Below are positions 6,397-14,372 of a stretch of DNA of 20,127 bases, one piece after another (position 1 is the stretch's first letter; every line of letters starts with the position of its first letter). The translations under genes and the position numbers were made by a program. The DNA lies in assembly GCA_964491625.1 (NCBI GenBank), contig CAZBIU010000095.1, positions 1-20,127 of the forward strand, written 5' to 3'. Source of the DNA: Fen-1118 sp964491625 (GTDB lineage: Bacteria > Myxococcota_A > Polyangia > Fen-1088). The notes beneath the pieces are model-generated. The model was not told the DNA's origin. It saw nothing but the letters and a program-made list of their open reading frames with translations, and made no database searches.

Positions 6397-6705
6397 CTAC
6401 TCGCCCGAGAAGCGAATGAAGGTGTGCTCTTCTCCCGCCGCGGCTCTGGCCGACTTGAGAATCGCCTCGCAATGCGCTTTCACCTCGGGCTTCAACGATC
6501 CGCGGAGCCGCTTCTCCAGCTCCGCAATCACAAACGGAATCTGGATCTGGTTGAACAACGTGTCGCCGTCCCGGTCGACGAAACGCAGGCAGGGCGAGCT
6601 CGCGTCTTCGCGGTCGGGGAGCAACTTTTCGGTCAAGTTCCCGTCGTCGAGAACCTCGTCTTGCACTTCGCCTGATTCGGTCTCTACGCGTACGTCGATT
6701 CCCAT
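6397..6705 (-). CDS. Small acidic conserved protein, function unknown
   Basis: This is a 102-residue soluble, acidic protein without signal peptide or membrane segment. A central block (CLRFVDRDGDTLFNQIQIPF) followed by a helix (VIAELEKRL) and a C-terminal EEHTFIRF segment resembles small uncharacterised proteins from several phyla that I cannot name. The start is well supported: GGAGG lies 5 nt before ATG 6703-6705. A longer in-frame version reaching 6909 adds a low-complexity stretch and is unlikely. It is probably the first gene of a two-gene unit with the DUF763 gene, driven by the promoter at 6739-6767. Confidence 0.75.
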   Translation of the reverse strand: MGIDVRVETESGEVQDEVLDDGNLTEKLLPDREDASSPCLRFVDRDGDTLFNQIQIPFVIAELEKRLRGSLKPEVKAHCEAILKSARAAAGEEHTFIRFSGE

Positions 6706-6738
6706 GGTTCCTCCCGACCTGGAGTGCTTGTTCCATCC

Positions 6739-6767
6739 ACTATACGTTCGTTCAGCAATGGCCGCAA
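6739..6767 (-). promoter_or_regulatory. Candidate sigma-70-type promoter for the small acidic gene and DUF763
   Basis: On the minus strand TTGCGG (6762-6767) is followed after exactly 17 bp by TATAGT (6739-6744), a five-of-six match to the -10 consensus. Transcription would start near 6732, giving a leader of about 27 nt that includes the GGAGG ribosome site. The -35 matches at only three positions. Confidence 0.4.
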
Positions 6768-6930
6768 GAAGCTGGCCCCCGAGAATCGGCTTACGCTTGC
6801 GGCGTGAAAGCCGGCGTGGCGCGCTCGCCACAGCCGGAGACGATGACGGCTGGGCGAGCCCGCAAGTCCGCGAAAACGCGGACAGGACCGCGCTGCCCGT
6901 CCGGCACAAAAGCTGCTAGCGTGAGGTCCC

Positions 6931-8190
6931 ATGTATTCGCAAGGCCCGCGCACACACGTCGCTCGTCCGCTGCCAGCAAGCAAAGCCGCGACCGCGCTCG
7001 TCGCGTTCGCCGCGTTCCTGTCCTATGCGTGCGGCGGCTGCCTCTCGAACGAATACGTGATTCCCAAGGCCGAGCTCGCACGCTTGGCCTCGCTGCCGCC
7101 CGAGCAACGCGGGCGCTACGTGCACGTGGTCCAGTCGCTCGGGGAAAGGCGAAGCGACGCCATCGACACGACCCAGCCGCCGCCAACAGCGTCGCAGCCG
7201 TACCCGCAGGAGGGCTACGGGCCCGATGGACAACCGCCACCCGCGGGATACGTCGAAAGCGAGCCTTCCGCGGGCGTCGGCGCCGCCGTAATCATCGCCC
7301 CGGTTCCGCCGCCACTGTTCCCGCCGCCGCTCGGTCCCCCGGTCCCCGGCGTGATCGGACGTCCCGGGCCGCGCGGTCCCGGCCCCGGCCTGCCTCCCCG
7401 CGCAGCGCCGCCGCCACGAAGGCCCGGCGGGACCGGCGGGCACAACCTCGGCAACGTAGGCGGCGGCAGCGGCAGGGACGATCTGGTCGCGCTGCTGGTG
7501 GTGTTTGCGGTGCTGGCCACCGTCGGCATGGTCGCGACCGAAGGCGTACGCTATGACGGCGTGGTGGCGATGTATCCGTGGCAGGGCGTGCACCTGCGCG
7601 ACGGGAACGGGCAAGAACGCGAAGTGCCGCTGGCGCAGCTTACCCAGGGCGACGTCGCCGCGACCTCGGAGGCCGTGGTCATGGACGACGAGGGTTGGGG
7701 CATGATGCAACTCGGACGAGGCCCGCTCAATCGCCGCGGCTTCGCCTACAAGATGAACGTTGGCGTGTTGCACTCGTCATGCGCGTGCCTGGCCGCCGAC
7801 GGCGTCGGCGCCGACATCCAATTCGGATACTTTCCGCACCCCATGGTTGGGATCTTGGCCGACTGGTCGCCAGCGGGCGGCTCCGACAACGACGGCCATT
7901 CGTTCTATCGCCAAAACCTCGCGCTGGAAGCGCAGTTCTTCCCGCTTACGGTGTACCGCTTCCACCTGGGCGGATTTGGCCACGCGGGCATGGTCTACGC
8001 CGATGACAGCGCGGGCGGCACCCGCAGCGGCGCAGCGTTCGGCGGCGGCCTCGCGATTGAAATCTCCCTCACGGCGCGGCTCGCGCTGACCCTGCGCGGG
8101 GACTACACCTCAGCCAAGACCGCGCCGCTGCCGGTCGGGTTCGGCTGGCAAGGCACGGAAACCTTCGGCGCGGGGATCGCTATTTACTGA
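6931..8190 (+). CDS. Proline-rich envelope protein with beta-barrel-like C-terminus
   Basis: This is a 419-residue protein I cannot assign to a named family. An N-terminal hydrophobic stretch (~19-33) leads into SYACGGC, so it may be a secreted protein or lipoprotein (Cys34 or Cys37), though the lipobox is poor. Residues ~80-180 are very rich in Pro, Gly and Arg (PPPLFPPPLGPPVPG and similar), a likely linker. A second hydrophobic segment lies at ~187-205 (LVALLVVFAVLATVGMV). From ~250 the sequence alternates in a way typical of outer-membrane beta-strands (for example LALEAQFFPLTVYRFHLGGF and GGGLAIEISLTARLALTLRG). A ribosome site (GAGG) precedes the ATG. The gene ends 20 bp before the penicillin-binding protein gene, suggesting co-transcription and a cell-envelope role; that role is inference. 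Confidence 0.75.
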   Translation: MYSQGPRTHVARPLPASKAATALVAFAAFLSYACGGCLSNEYVIPKAELARLASLPPEQRGRYVHVVQSLGERRSDAIDTTQPPPTASQPYPQEGYGPDGQPPPAGYVESEPSAGVGAAVIIAPVPPPLFPPPLGPPVPGVIGRPGPRGPGPGLPPRAAPPPRRPGGTGGHNLGNVGGGSGRDDLVALLVVFAVLATVGMVATEGVRYDGVVAMYPWQGVHLRDGNGQEREVPLAQLTQGDVAATSEAVVMDDEGWGMMQLGRGPLNRRGFAYKMNVGVLHSSCACLAADGVGADIQFGYFPHPMVGILADWSPAGGSDNDGHSFYRQNLALEAQFFPLTVYRFHLGGFGHAGMVYADDSAGGTRSGAAFGGGLAIEISLTARLALTLRGDYTSAKTAPLPVGFGWQGTETFGAGIAIY

Positions 8191-8210
8191 TTCGCTGGTA
8201 GATTCGGCGC

Positions 8211-10700
8211 GTGCGCTGGCGATTCACTTGGCCAGAGCCGGCCGGCGTCGAGATTTCCAATCCCTCCGACGGCGGGTTCTGGTTCTGGCTTCTCAAATTC
8301 TACGCGTTCGGGACCATGTGCGCGACCGGCCTGCTAATTCTGTGCGGCATCGGCCTCTATCTCCATTTCGCGAGCACGCTGCCCGCCTTGCCCGATTTCG
8401 CCCGCTACCGCTTGGAGGCCGCGGAATCGACCCACGTGCGCGCCTGGGACGGCACCGACTTGGCCGAGCTGGCGAGCGAGCGGCGCGAGATACTGCCGCT
8501 TGAAGCCTTCCCGAAGCAGCTCCTGCAAGCCTTCGTCGCCATTGAGGACCGTCGCTTCTACGAGCACGGGGGCCTCGACTACCGGGGCATGCTGCGCGCC
8601 CTTTTCGCGAACCTGCGCGCCGGCCACGTGGTGCAGGGCGGTTCGACCATCACTCAGCAGGTCGCGCGGTCGTTCCTGCGCACGTCGGAGCAGACGTTGC
8701 AGCGGAAGATGCGCGAGGCCATCTTGGCGCGCCGGTTGGAGGCGCGCTACCAGAAGAACCAGATTCTGGCGCTGTACCTGAACCAGATCTTCCTCGGCCA
8801 CCAATCCTACGGCGTCGCCGCGGCGGCGCGGCGGTATTTCAACAAACAGGTCAGCGAGCTGGACCCGGGCGAAATGGCGACCATCGCCGGTATCGCCCAG
8901 GCGCCCAGTCGCTACTCGCCGCTCTTGGCGCCCGATGTGACGCGCGCCCGGCGCGACCAGGTGCTGACCGCCATGGCCGCCGCCGGCGTGATTGACGAAG
9001 CAACCGCGAACAAGCTGCGCGCACGGCCCCTCGTCGTGCACCAGCCGCCCGACATCTTCCGCGAGCGTTCGCCCTACTTCGCCGAGCACGTCCGGCGCGA
9101 CATCGCCAAGCGCTATGGCGACAAGGCACTGTGGGAGGGCGGGCTCGACGTCGAGACCACGCTCTTGCCGTGGGTCGACGAGGCGGCGCAGGAGAACGTG
9201 GATTTTTCCCTGCGCAAGCTCGACAAGCGCCAGGGCTGGCGCGGGCCGGTCGCACGACTTGGGGGCGCGGCAGCCGACGACCTCCGCCGACGTGAGGCCG
9301 CGCGCTACGGTGCCGCGGCGCCCGCGGAGGGACGACTGTATCTGGGCCTGGTCGAAAGCATTGGCGGCGGCAAGGCCTACGTGCGCGTGGGCGAGAAGAT
9401 CTACCCGTTGCCCTCGTCGGGCATGGACTGGGCGTTTCCCTACAGTCCGGTCGATTCGACCAACGGCAAGACCCTCTCCAGCACCAGCTCCCTGTTGCAT
9501 CCGGGCGACGTTGTGTGGGTCACGCCGCTTTATCGCTCGTACTTGCGCCGGTTTTCCGACTGGACCTACGACAGCGCGGGCGAGGTGCAGTGGATGCCGG
9601 CGTACACCGATCGCCCGCCCCCGCGTGGCCCGGTGGCGCTGGAGCTGGAACAAACTCCGCGCGTACAGGGCGCGCTGTTTTCCTACGATCACCGGACCGG
9701 CTACGTCATCGCGATGGTCGGTGGCGACGACTTCGACCGCTCCGAGTTCAACCGGGTGGTGCAGGCTTGCCGGCAGCCAGGATCGACCTACAAGCCGGTC
9801 TACTACTCGCTCGCGCTCGATCGCGGCTACGGCTACGCGTCCTTGCTCAACGATATCCCCCGCGCGGAAGTCGATCCCATCACTGGCGAAGTGTGGACGC
9901 CGCAGAACCTCAACAACACCGTCGAGTATCAAGTAAACTTGGAATACGCCCTGATCTGGTCCAAGAACGTGCCATCGGTGCAGCTTTTCAAGCTGATGGG
10001 TGGCAAAGACGTGGAGGCGTGGGCGCGACGACTGGGCATGACCACGCCCATCATCCCCGACCAGGCGCTCGCTCTCGGCGCGTCCTGCACGCGCGTCGAC
10101 GAGATGACTCGCGCATTTTCCACTTTCGCGCGCAACGGCTCGCTTTCCGATCCGGTCTACATACGCAGGGTCCGCGATCGTTCAGGGCGCCTGCTTGAGG
10201 ATTCGACCGCAGTCTCGGATCCCATGTCGTCGCCCGACGAGCGGCTGGACCGCATGGTGGCGCTGGCGGGCAAACGCATCAAGGATGTGATTCCGCCACG
10301 CACGGCCTGGCTGACCTCGCAGCTTCTTCGCCACGTGGTCACCCGGGGCCACGCGCCAGCGCTGCGCAGCTCGGGCCTTCTGGTCGCGGGCAAAACCGGC
10401 ACCTCCAGCGCGACCATGGACGCCTGGTTCGTGGGCTACACTTCGCGCTGGATGACCACGGCGTGGATCGGCGACGATCGGCGCGAGCGACCGCTCGGAT
10501 TCAAGGATGCGGCCTTCATGCTGACCGTGCCGATGACTGCGCGGTTCCTTTACGAGGTCACTGCCGGACAGCCGCTCAAGGACATTCCGTGGGAGCGCCC
10601 GCCCGGCGTGAAGCCTAACGACACCGGCGGGAACCTGCGCACCACCATGGACGAAGTGAAAGCCGACCGCAGCGGCGATTCGCACAAGAAGAAGGGATAG
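8211..10700 (+). CDS. Class A penicillin-binding protein (PBP1A-type transglycosylase/transpeptidase)
   Basis: This bifunctional peptidoglycan synthase (829 residues) polymerises glycan strands and cross-links peptides at the outer face of the inner membrane. A single membrane anchor lies at ~23-55. The GT51 glycosyltransferase domain (~85-260) has catalytic Glu112 in IEDRRFYEHGGLD, then GGSTITQQVAR (143-153) and RKMREAILARRLE. The transpeptidase domain has the nucleophile Ser525 in STYK (525-528), SKN at 584-586 and KTGTS at 728-732, so all three beta-lactam-target motifs are intact. About 200 residues between the two domains resemble the OB-like insertion of PBP1A proteins. The start is GTG 8211, chosen because it places a short cytoplasmic tail before the anchor; its ribosome site is weak. 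It follows the envelope protein gene by 20 bp. Confidence 0.95.
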   Translation: MRWRFTWPEPAGVEISNPSDGGFWFWLLKFYAFGTMCATGLLILCGIGLYLHFASTLPALPDFARYRLEAAESTHVRAWDGTDLAELASERREILPLEAFPKQLLQAFVAIEDRRFYEHGGLDYRGMLRALFANLRAGHVVQGGSTITQQVARSFLRTSEQTLQRKMREAILARRLEARYQKNQILALYLNQIFLGHQSYGVAAAARRYFNKQVSELDPGEMATIAGIAQAPSRYSPLLAPDVTRARRDQVLTAMAAAGVIDEATANKLRARPLVVHQPPDIFRERSPYFAEHVRRDIAKRYGDKALWEGGLDVETTLLPWVDEAAQENVDFSLRKLDKRQGWRGPVARLGGAAADDLRRREAARYGAAAPAEGRLYLGLVESIGGGKAYVRVGEKIYPLPSSGMDWAFPYSPVDSTNGKTLSSTSSLLHPGDVVWVTPLYRSYLRRFSDWTYDSAGEVQWMPAYTDRPPPRGPVALELEQTPRVQGALFSYDHRTGYVIAMVGGDDFDRSEFNRVVQACRQPGSTYKPVYYSLALDRGYGYASLLNDIPRAEVDPITGEVWTPQNLNNTVEYQVNLEYALIWSKNVPSVQLFKLMGGKDVEAWARRLGMTTPIIPDQALALGASCTRVDEMTRAFSTFARNGSLSDPVYIRRVRDRSGRLLEDSTAVSDPMSSPDERLDRMVALAGKRIKDVIPPRTAWLTSQLLRHVVTRGHAPALRSSGLLVAGKTGTSSATMDAWFVGYTSRWMTTAWIGDDRRERPLGFKDAAFMLTVPMTARFLYEVTAGQPLKDIPWERPPGVKPNDTGGNLRTTMDEVKADRSGDSHKKKG

Positions 10701-10715
10701 AAGTCAGACGGCAAA

Positions 10716-10731
10716 CCTCGATAGCGCGAGG
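10716..10731. terminator. Small hairpin between convergent genes
   Basis: CCTCG (10716-10720) and CGAGG (10727-10731) enclose a 6-nt loop in the 32-bp gap between the convergent penicillin-binding protein gene and the small minus-strand gene. Position suits a two-way terminator, but there is no T-run on either strand and the stem is only 5 bp. Confidence 0.25.
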
Positions 10732-10732
10732 A

Positions 10733-10963
10733 TCAGCGATCTGCTTCCTTGCTGCCGACGACCGTCAGATTGAGGCCGATCTGGATCGACAGCGGCTTGC
10801 CGTCGACGGTGATGGTGGTCTTGCCATTGTAGTACCAACCGAACGAGCCGGTCGAAAACTCGCGCTTGTCAGCGATTAGCTCGGCGGTGCCGATGGTGAT
10901 CTTCACCGGCTCGGCCTTGTCCAGAAACTGTGTCTTAGAAATGGGACAGGGTGACTTTGCCAT
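10733..10963 (-). CDS. Conserved small protein, function unknown
   Basis: This is a 76-residue soluble protein. The segment ending FSTGSFGWYYNGKTTITVDG, followed by KPLSIQIGLNLTVVGSKE, looks like a compact all-beta domain. It resembles short conserved hypothetical proteins I have seen in planctomycetes and other bacteria; I cannot give a function. The start is set at ATG 10961-10963, giving MAKSPCPISK, rather than eight codons upstream, because that N-terminus fits the homologues I recall. No clear ribosome site is visible. It is divergent from the HEAT-TIR gene and may share its promoter region, but nothing in the sequence proves they work together. Confidence 0.65.
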   Translation of the reverse strand: MAKSPCPISKTQFLDKAEPVKITIGTAELIADKREFSTGSFGWYYNGKTTITVDGKPLSIQIGLNLTVVGSKEADR

Positions 10964-11123
10964 ACCGGCGACGCTAGCCCGCATCACTCACTGCTGCAAG
11001 CCCTGTCGACTGTCCGCCACGAATGGTTCCGAACCGAACGTTGACCGGCGGCATCCAATTCTCGTGCTGGAGGATGGGCATGGCCTCGTCGTGCCGCGGG
11101 ATGACGGCCGACTCTTCGCGAGC

Positions 11124-12899
11124 GTGACTGGAACGCCCATCATCACCGTCGAGGCACGACGGCCTCTCTCGCGACGTCGTCTCCGCTTGGGGCGTGCCGT
11201 CGCCTTCTGCATCGGTGCGGCGACGACGTCGGCAAGCGCGAAGACGCCATCCCATGACCCAGTGACCGACCTTGGGAAGGCCTTGATGAAGTCGCGGTCG
11301 GCGCATGAGCGCCACGATGCAGCGGTAAACCTGTACAACCTTGGACCGAACGCCGCGGTGGCCTTGCCCACGATGGTAGCCGCCGCGCGGGCCGAGGCAA
11401 ACGCCGATGTTCGCTCTATGATCGCGCGCGCACTCGGCACGGTCGGGGCAGGCCGCGATGATGCCATCGCGCCACTCGCGCAATTGCTGAGCCACGATTC
11501 AGAGGCCGAAGTGCGCGCCTCGGCAGCGTGGTCGCTGGGCTCCATCGCGCGGCAGCCGCAGATCTCCACAACCGCGCTGATCAACGCCTTGAAACACGAC
11601 CAGGCCAAGGAGGTCCGCATCTCGGCGGCAGAGGCGTTGGGCGCTACCGGGCTTGCTGCGGCTGCGCAGCTAAGCACGGCCGCCTTGGCGGAGGCACTTG
11701 GCGATGCCACCGTGGCGCCAGCCGCCGCGCGAGCGTTGCAGTCGCTGGGTCCGGCAGCCGCGCCAGCGGTACCGGCCCTGAGGGGCCTGATGAAGCAGGC
11801 GGATGCGACGCCGCGATTCAACGGGGCGCGGGCTTTGGCCGCGATCGGACCTGCGGCGGCGGCAGCTCTACCCGAGTGTCTGGCAGCTCTCGCCGACGCG
11901 GATCCGGAGTTGCGTGTCGAGGCTGCCATCGCCCTGCTGGCGATGGCACGCGAGCAAGAGCGCGCAGTGCAAACCTTGATCGAGGCGTTGTCTTTCGAAC
12001 CCAGCACAAGCAGGATCGCCGATCGTTGGCTGCGGCGCGCGGTCGTCGTTCGCGCATGCTGGGCCTTGGGGCACTATACAACGATGACGCCGGCCCGGGT
12101 GCTACCGACGCTCGCAAAGCTCGCGAGCGACGGGGACGAGGTCGTCGGTCGATTTGCGGCCCAGGCGCTCCGCGCGGTCGCCATGGCGCAGGCTTCGTCC
12201 AAAGAACGCGCTGCCTTCCCAGCGCTGACCGAGGCGCGCGCGATCCTGCAGAGGTCCGGTGCCGCGACCGATTTCGCGGCGATCGAGGCGATCGATCAGG
12301 TAATCTCCCAAGCGACCCCCGCCGCGACGACACGATCGCTGTGGCTGCAGGTCACGGGCGGGCTCGCAGGCATCGTGGCGTTGCTCTCAAGCGTGCTCGC
12401 CGTGCGACGCGTGCGGAGACGCAGGCCCAGGGTGTTCCTCAGCTATCGACGCCAAGACAGCGCCGCGATATGCGGCCGCATTTACGATCGGCTGGCCGAC
12501 CGCTGGGGCACCGATCACATATTCCGCGACGTCGATTCGATTGCGCCGGGACAGGCTTTCGCCGACCGCATCGCGGAGACCATCCGTGCTTGCGATGTGC
12601 TCATCGCGATCATAGGCCCACGCTGGGCGGGTGTGCCCGTCGACGGTGCGGTCCGGCTCGGCGATTCGGCTGACTTCGTGCACCTTGAGCTTGCCGCCGC
12701 CCTAGCCCAGGGCAAGTTGGTGATCCCCGTACTGCACGATGGGGCCCGCGTACCGAACCTCACCGAGTTACCAACGGACATCGTTGCGCTTCCGAGCCGG
12801 CAAGCGATCGAGATCTCGGACGGACATTTCGGCGCCGACATGCTTCGCCTTGAGCAAGCAATCCTGGGCCTCCAGCGAGGCCCGCGGGCGAGCATCTGA
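11124..12899 (+). CDS. HEAT-repeat / transmembrane / TIR-domain protein, receptor-like
   Basis: This is a ~591-residue protein with an unusual order of parts. Residues 1-39 look like a signal peptide (Arg-rich, then LGRAVAFCIGAATTSASA with a cut before Lys40). Residues ~45-395 are about eight HEAT/armadillo-type helical repeats (EVRASAAWSLGSIA, EVRISAAEALGATG and others). Residues ~406-427 (LWLQVTGGLAGIVALLSSVL) are a membrane helix followed by RRVRRRRPR, which by the positive-inside rule puts the C-terminus in the cytoplasm. Residues ~434-585 are a TIR domain: VFLSYRRQDSA, FRDVDSIAPGQAF, CDVLIAIIGPRWAG and DFVHLELAAAL, with Glu522 at the site of the catalytic Glu of NAD-cleaving TIRs. Many bacterial TIR domains cleave NAD in defence systems; this one could signal that way. 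The start is uncertain: GTG 11124 or GTG 11091. An open frame reaching 10866 would overlap the divergent gene. Confidence 0.85.
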   Translation: MTGTPIITVEARRPLSRRRLRLGRAVAFCIGAATTSASAKTPSHDPVTDLGKALMKSRSAHERHDAAVNLYNLGPNAAVALPTMVAAARAEANADVRSMIARALGTVGAGRDDAIAPLAQLLSHDSEAEVRASAAWSLGSIARQPQISTTALINALKHDQAKEVRISAAEALGATGLAAAAQLSTAALAEALGDATVAPAAARALQSLGPAAAPAVPALRGLMKQADATPRFNGARALAAIGPAAAAALPECLAALADADPELRVEAAIALLAMAREQERAVQTLIEALSFEPSTSRIADRWLRRAVVVRACWALGHYTTMTPARVLPTLAKLASDGDEVVGRFAAQALRAVAMAQASSKERAAFPALTEARAILQRSGAATDFAAIEAIDQVISQATPAATTRSLWLQVTGGLAGIVALLSSVLAVRRVRRRRPRVFLSYRRQDSAAICGRIYDRLADRWGTDHIFRDVDSIAPGQAFADRIAETIRACDVLIAIIGPRWAGVPVDGAVRLGDSADFVHLELAAALAQGKLVIPVLHDGARVPNLTELPTDIVALPSRQAIEISDGHFGADMLRLEQAILGLQRGPRASI

Positions 12900-13032
12900 C
12901 GCTCGGAATCTGCAGGTGCGCGCCGCCTGATCGCCTAGAGCATCGTCTGGGTCGTGCGCCAGCCGCGTGTAGGTCGATGGACGAGGTGATTCTTCGTGGC
13001 GAGGATATCGATGGTGATACACACTCCCATGC

Positions 13033-13392
13033 ATGCGAGGTTTTCTAATCCACTGGTTCGTCACCGCTGCGGCGCTGGGTGCTGCCGCGCAGGTCGTACC
13101 AGGAATCCAAATCAGGTCCTTGGGGACGCTTCTCTTCTCTGCTCTAGTTCTTGGATTGGTCAACGCTGTCGTGCGACCAGTCCTGGTCATCCTCACCCTC
13201 CCTATTACGATCATAACCTTGGGAGTCTTCTATCTGATCGTCAACGGCGTGGCCTTCGCTATCGCCGCCGCGCTGGTTCCCGGCTTTACCGTCGCATCGC
13301 TCGGCTCTGCAGTGATTGGCGCGCTCGTGGTTGGGTTGGTGTCGTGGCTCCTTGGCTCGGCATTACGCCCACGTTACGGCAGACAGTCGTAG
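13033..13392 (+). CDS. YvlD / phage-holin-4_2 family membrane protein
   Basis: This 119-residue inner-membrane protein has four predicted hydrophobic helices (~4-20, 29-45, 50-80, 88-110). The conserved core NAVVRPVLVILTLPITIITL with GVFYLIVNG (residues ~44-72) is diagnostic of the PF04020 family (B. subtilis YvlD type). Despite the 'holin' name these are ordinary chromosomal membrane proteins of unclear role, sometimes linked to envelope stress. No ribosome site is evident; the ATG at 13033 gives the usual N-terminus (MRGFLIHWFV). There is no phage gene around it. The 133-bp gap before it contains no clear feature. Confidence 0.88.
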   Translation: MRGFLIHWFVTAAALGAAAQVVPGIQIRSLGTLLFSALVLGLVNAVVRPVLVILTLPITIITLGVFYLIVNGVAFAIAAALVPGFTVASLGSAVIGALVVGLVSWLLGSALRPRYGRQS

Positions 13393-13446
13393 TCCTTCTT
13401 GTCACCCTCTACTGATTGGCTTTGAAGTCACGGATTTGACCTTTCG

Positions 13447-14043
13447 ATGGCGACTCTCCTGCCCCGCGCCTTCTACGCAAGACCTTCACCGGTCGTGGCC
13501 CAGGAATGCCTCGGCAAGATCCTGGTGCTCGAGACCAAGGACGGACCGCTGTCAGGTCGCATTGTCGAGACCGAAGCCTATTTGGGTATCCCCGACAAGG
13601 CCGCGCACAGTTATGGCGGGCGGCGCACGCATCGCAACGAAGTGATGTATGGCCCGCCTGGTCATGCTTATGTCTACCTCGTGTATGGCCTGCACGACCA
13701 CCTCAACCTCGTCACTTCCGCACCTGGCGATCCTTGCGCCGTCCTCGTGCGGGCGGTGGAACCGCTTTCCGGCGAGGGTCGGATGCGACAACGCCGGCCC
13801 GTCGTAACCTTGACCGCCCTGACCAGCGGGCCAGGCAAGCTGTGTCGCGCTTTCGGGATCGACCGTGGTTACAACGGTCACGATCTCTGTTGCTCGCCAC
13901 TCTTCCTGGTTGACGGACCGGCGCCTGCCCGAGTAGTGCGCACACCACGAATCGGGGTCGCGAACGCCGGAGCCTGGGCCAGGCGACGCCTTCGCTTCCT
14001 CGACCCTGAAAGTCGCTTCGTGTCTCGACTGCGAACCGGGTGA
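13447..14043 (+). CDS. mpg: 3-methyladenine DNA glycosylase (AAG/MPG family)
   Basis: This 198-residue base-excision repair enzyme removes alkylated and deaminated purines (3-methyladenine, hypoxanthine) from DNA. Family signatures: FYARPSPVVAQECLGKIL (9-26), IVETEAYLGIPDKAAHSYGG (with the catalytic Glu of the ETEAY motif), RNEVMYGPPGHAYVYLVYGL, HLNLVTSAPGDPCAVLVRA and LTSGPGKLCRAFGI. The length is typical of bacterial members (about 190-210). It starts 54 bp after the YvlD-type gene. The ATG at 13447 follows an AT-rich stretch without a strong ribosome site. Directly after its stop lies a remnant of an alcohol dehydrogenase, suggesting this gene was inserted or the neighbour was deleted. Confidence 0.95.
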   Translation: MATLLPRAFYARPSPVVAQECLGKILVLETKDGPLSGRIVETEAYLGIPDKAAHSYGGRRTHRNEVMYGPPGHAYVYLVYGLHDHLNLVTSAPGDPCAVLVRAVEPLSGEGRMRQRRPVVTLTALTSGPGKLCRAFGIDRGYNGHDLCCSPLFLVDGPAPARVVRTPRIGVANAGAWARRRLRFLDPESRFVSRLRTG

Positions 14044-14052
14044 GGGCGATGA

Positions 14053-14133
14053 CTGCAGTTGAGGGATGCACCTCTCGGCTACGAGATGTTCCTCGAGAAG
14101 CGTGACAACTGCAAAAGGGTGGTGCTGAAGGCC
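14053..14133 (+). pseudogene. C-terminal remnant of a zinc-dependent alcohol dehydrogenase
   Basis: The plus-strand frame from 14053, directly after an in-frame TGA, reads LQLRDAPLGYEMFLEKRDNC followed by KRVVLKA. This closely matches the C-terminal tail of medium-chain zinc alcohol dehydrogenases (pattern LEDAP-x-GY-x-x-F-x-x-K-x-D-x-C-x-KVVLKP). Nothing upstream belongs to that family: the DNA glycosylase gene ends only 10 bp before. The remnant has lost its own stop codon position too, since the frame continues without a break past the expected end. It is a scar of gene loss or of insertion of the glycosylase gene. Confidence 0.5.
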
Positions 14134-14177
14134 GCTCAGTGGCTCAACTCGGATTCGAGCTTGCCCCCGGGGCTCTG

Positions 14178-14327
14178 CTATTTGCCGGGCGCATTCGCTC
14201 CGGTCGCGTCGGCATGGATGCGCTTGCGGATTTCCGCGGTGGCCTTGGCGTCTTTGCTGACGATGTCGATGGCGCGCGGATCCGTCGTTTCGCGGACTCG
14301 ACGCTGGGCACACGGCCGATGCTCCAT
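14178..14327 (-). CDS. Possible small gene or remnant next to the metal operon
   Basis: An open frame of 49 codons on the minus strand runs from ATG 14325-14327 to TAG. Codons after residue ~10 have strong G/C third positions, as in real genes of this DNA, and the translation (for example RAIDIVSKDAKATAEIRKRI) looks like a normal soluble helix. In the same frame a GTG (14370-14372) directly follows the znuB stop, but those extra codons lack the GC bias. No ribosome site is seen before the ATG. It may be a genuine small protein of the metal operon, or the tail of a decayed gene. No family recognised. Confidence 0.3.
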   Translation of the reverse strand: MEHRPCAQRRVRETTDPRAIDIVSKDAKATAEIRKRIHADATGANAPGK

Positions 14328-14372
14328 GGTGGAGGATGAAGCACGCAAGGGATGGCTTCGCGTTCGATTCAC

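Noticed and set aside
10866..11123. N-terminal extension of the HEAT-TIR protein to 10866
   Set aside because: It overlaps the divergent small gene and would bury the signal peptide; the translation there lacks any domain.
12935..13030. 31-codon minus-strand frame (MGVCITIDILATKNHLVHRP...) before the YvlD-type gene
   Set aside because: Third-position GC is suggestive, but it is too short, has no ribosome site and matches no family I know.
13033..13392. Prophage, suggested by the 'holin' family name
   Set aside because: PF04020 members are common chromosomal membrane proteins, and there is no lysin, tail or integrase gene nearby.
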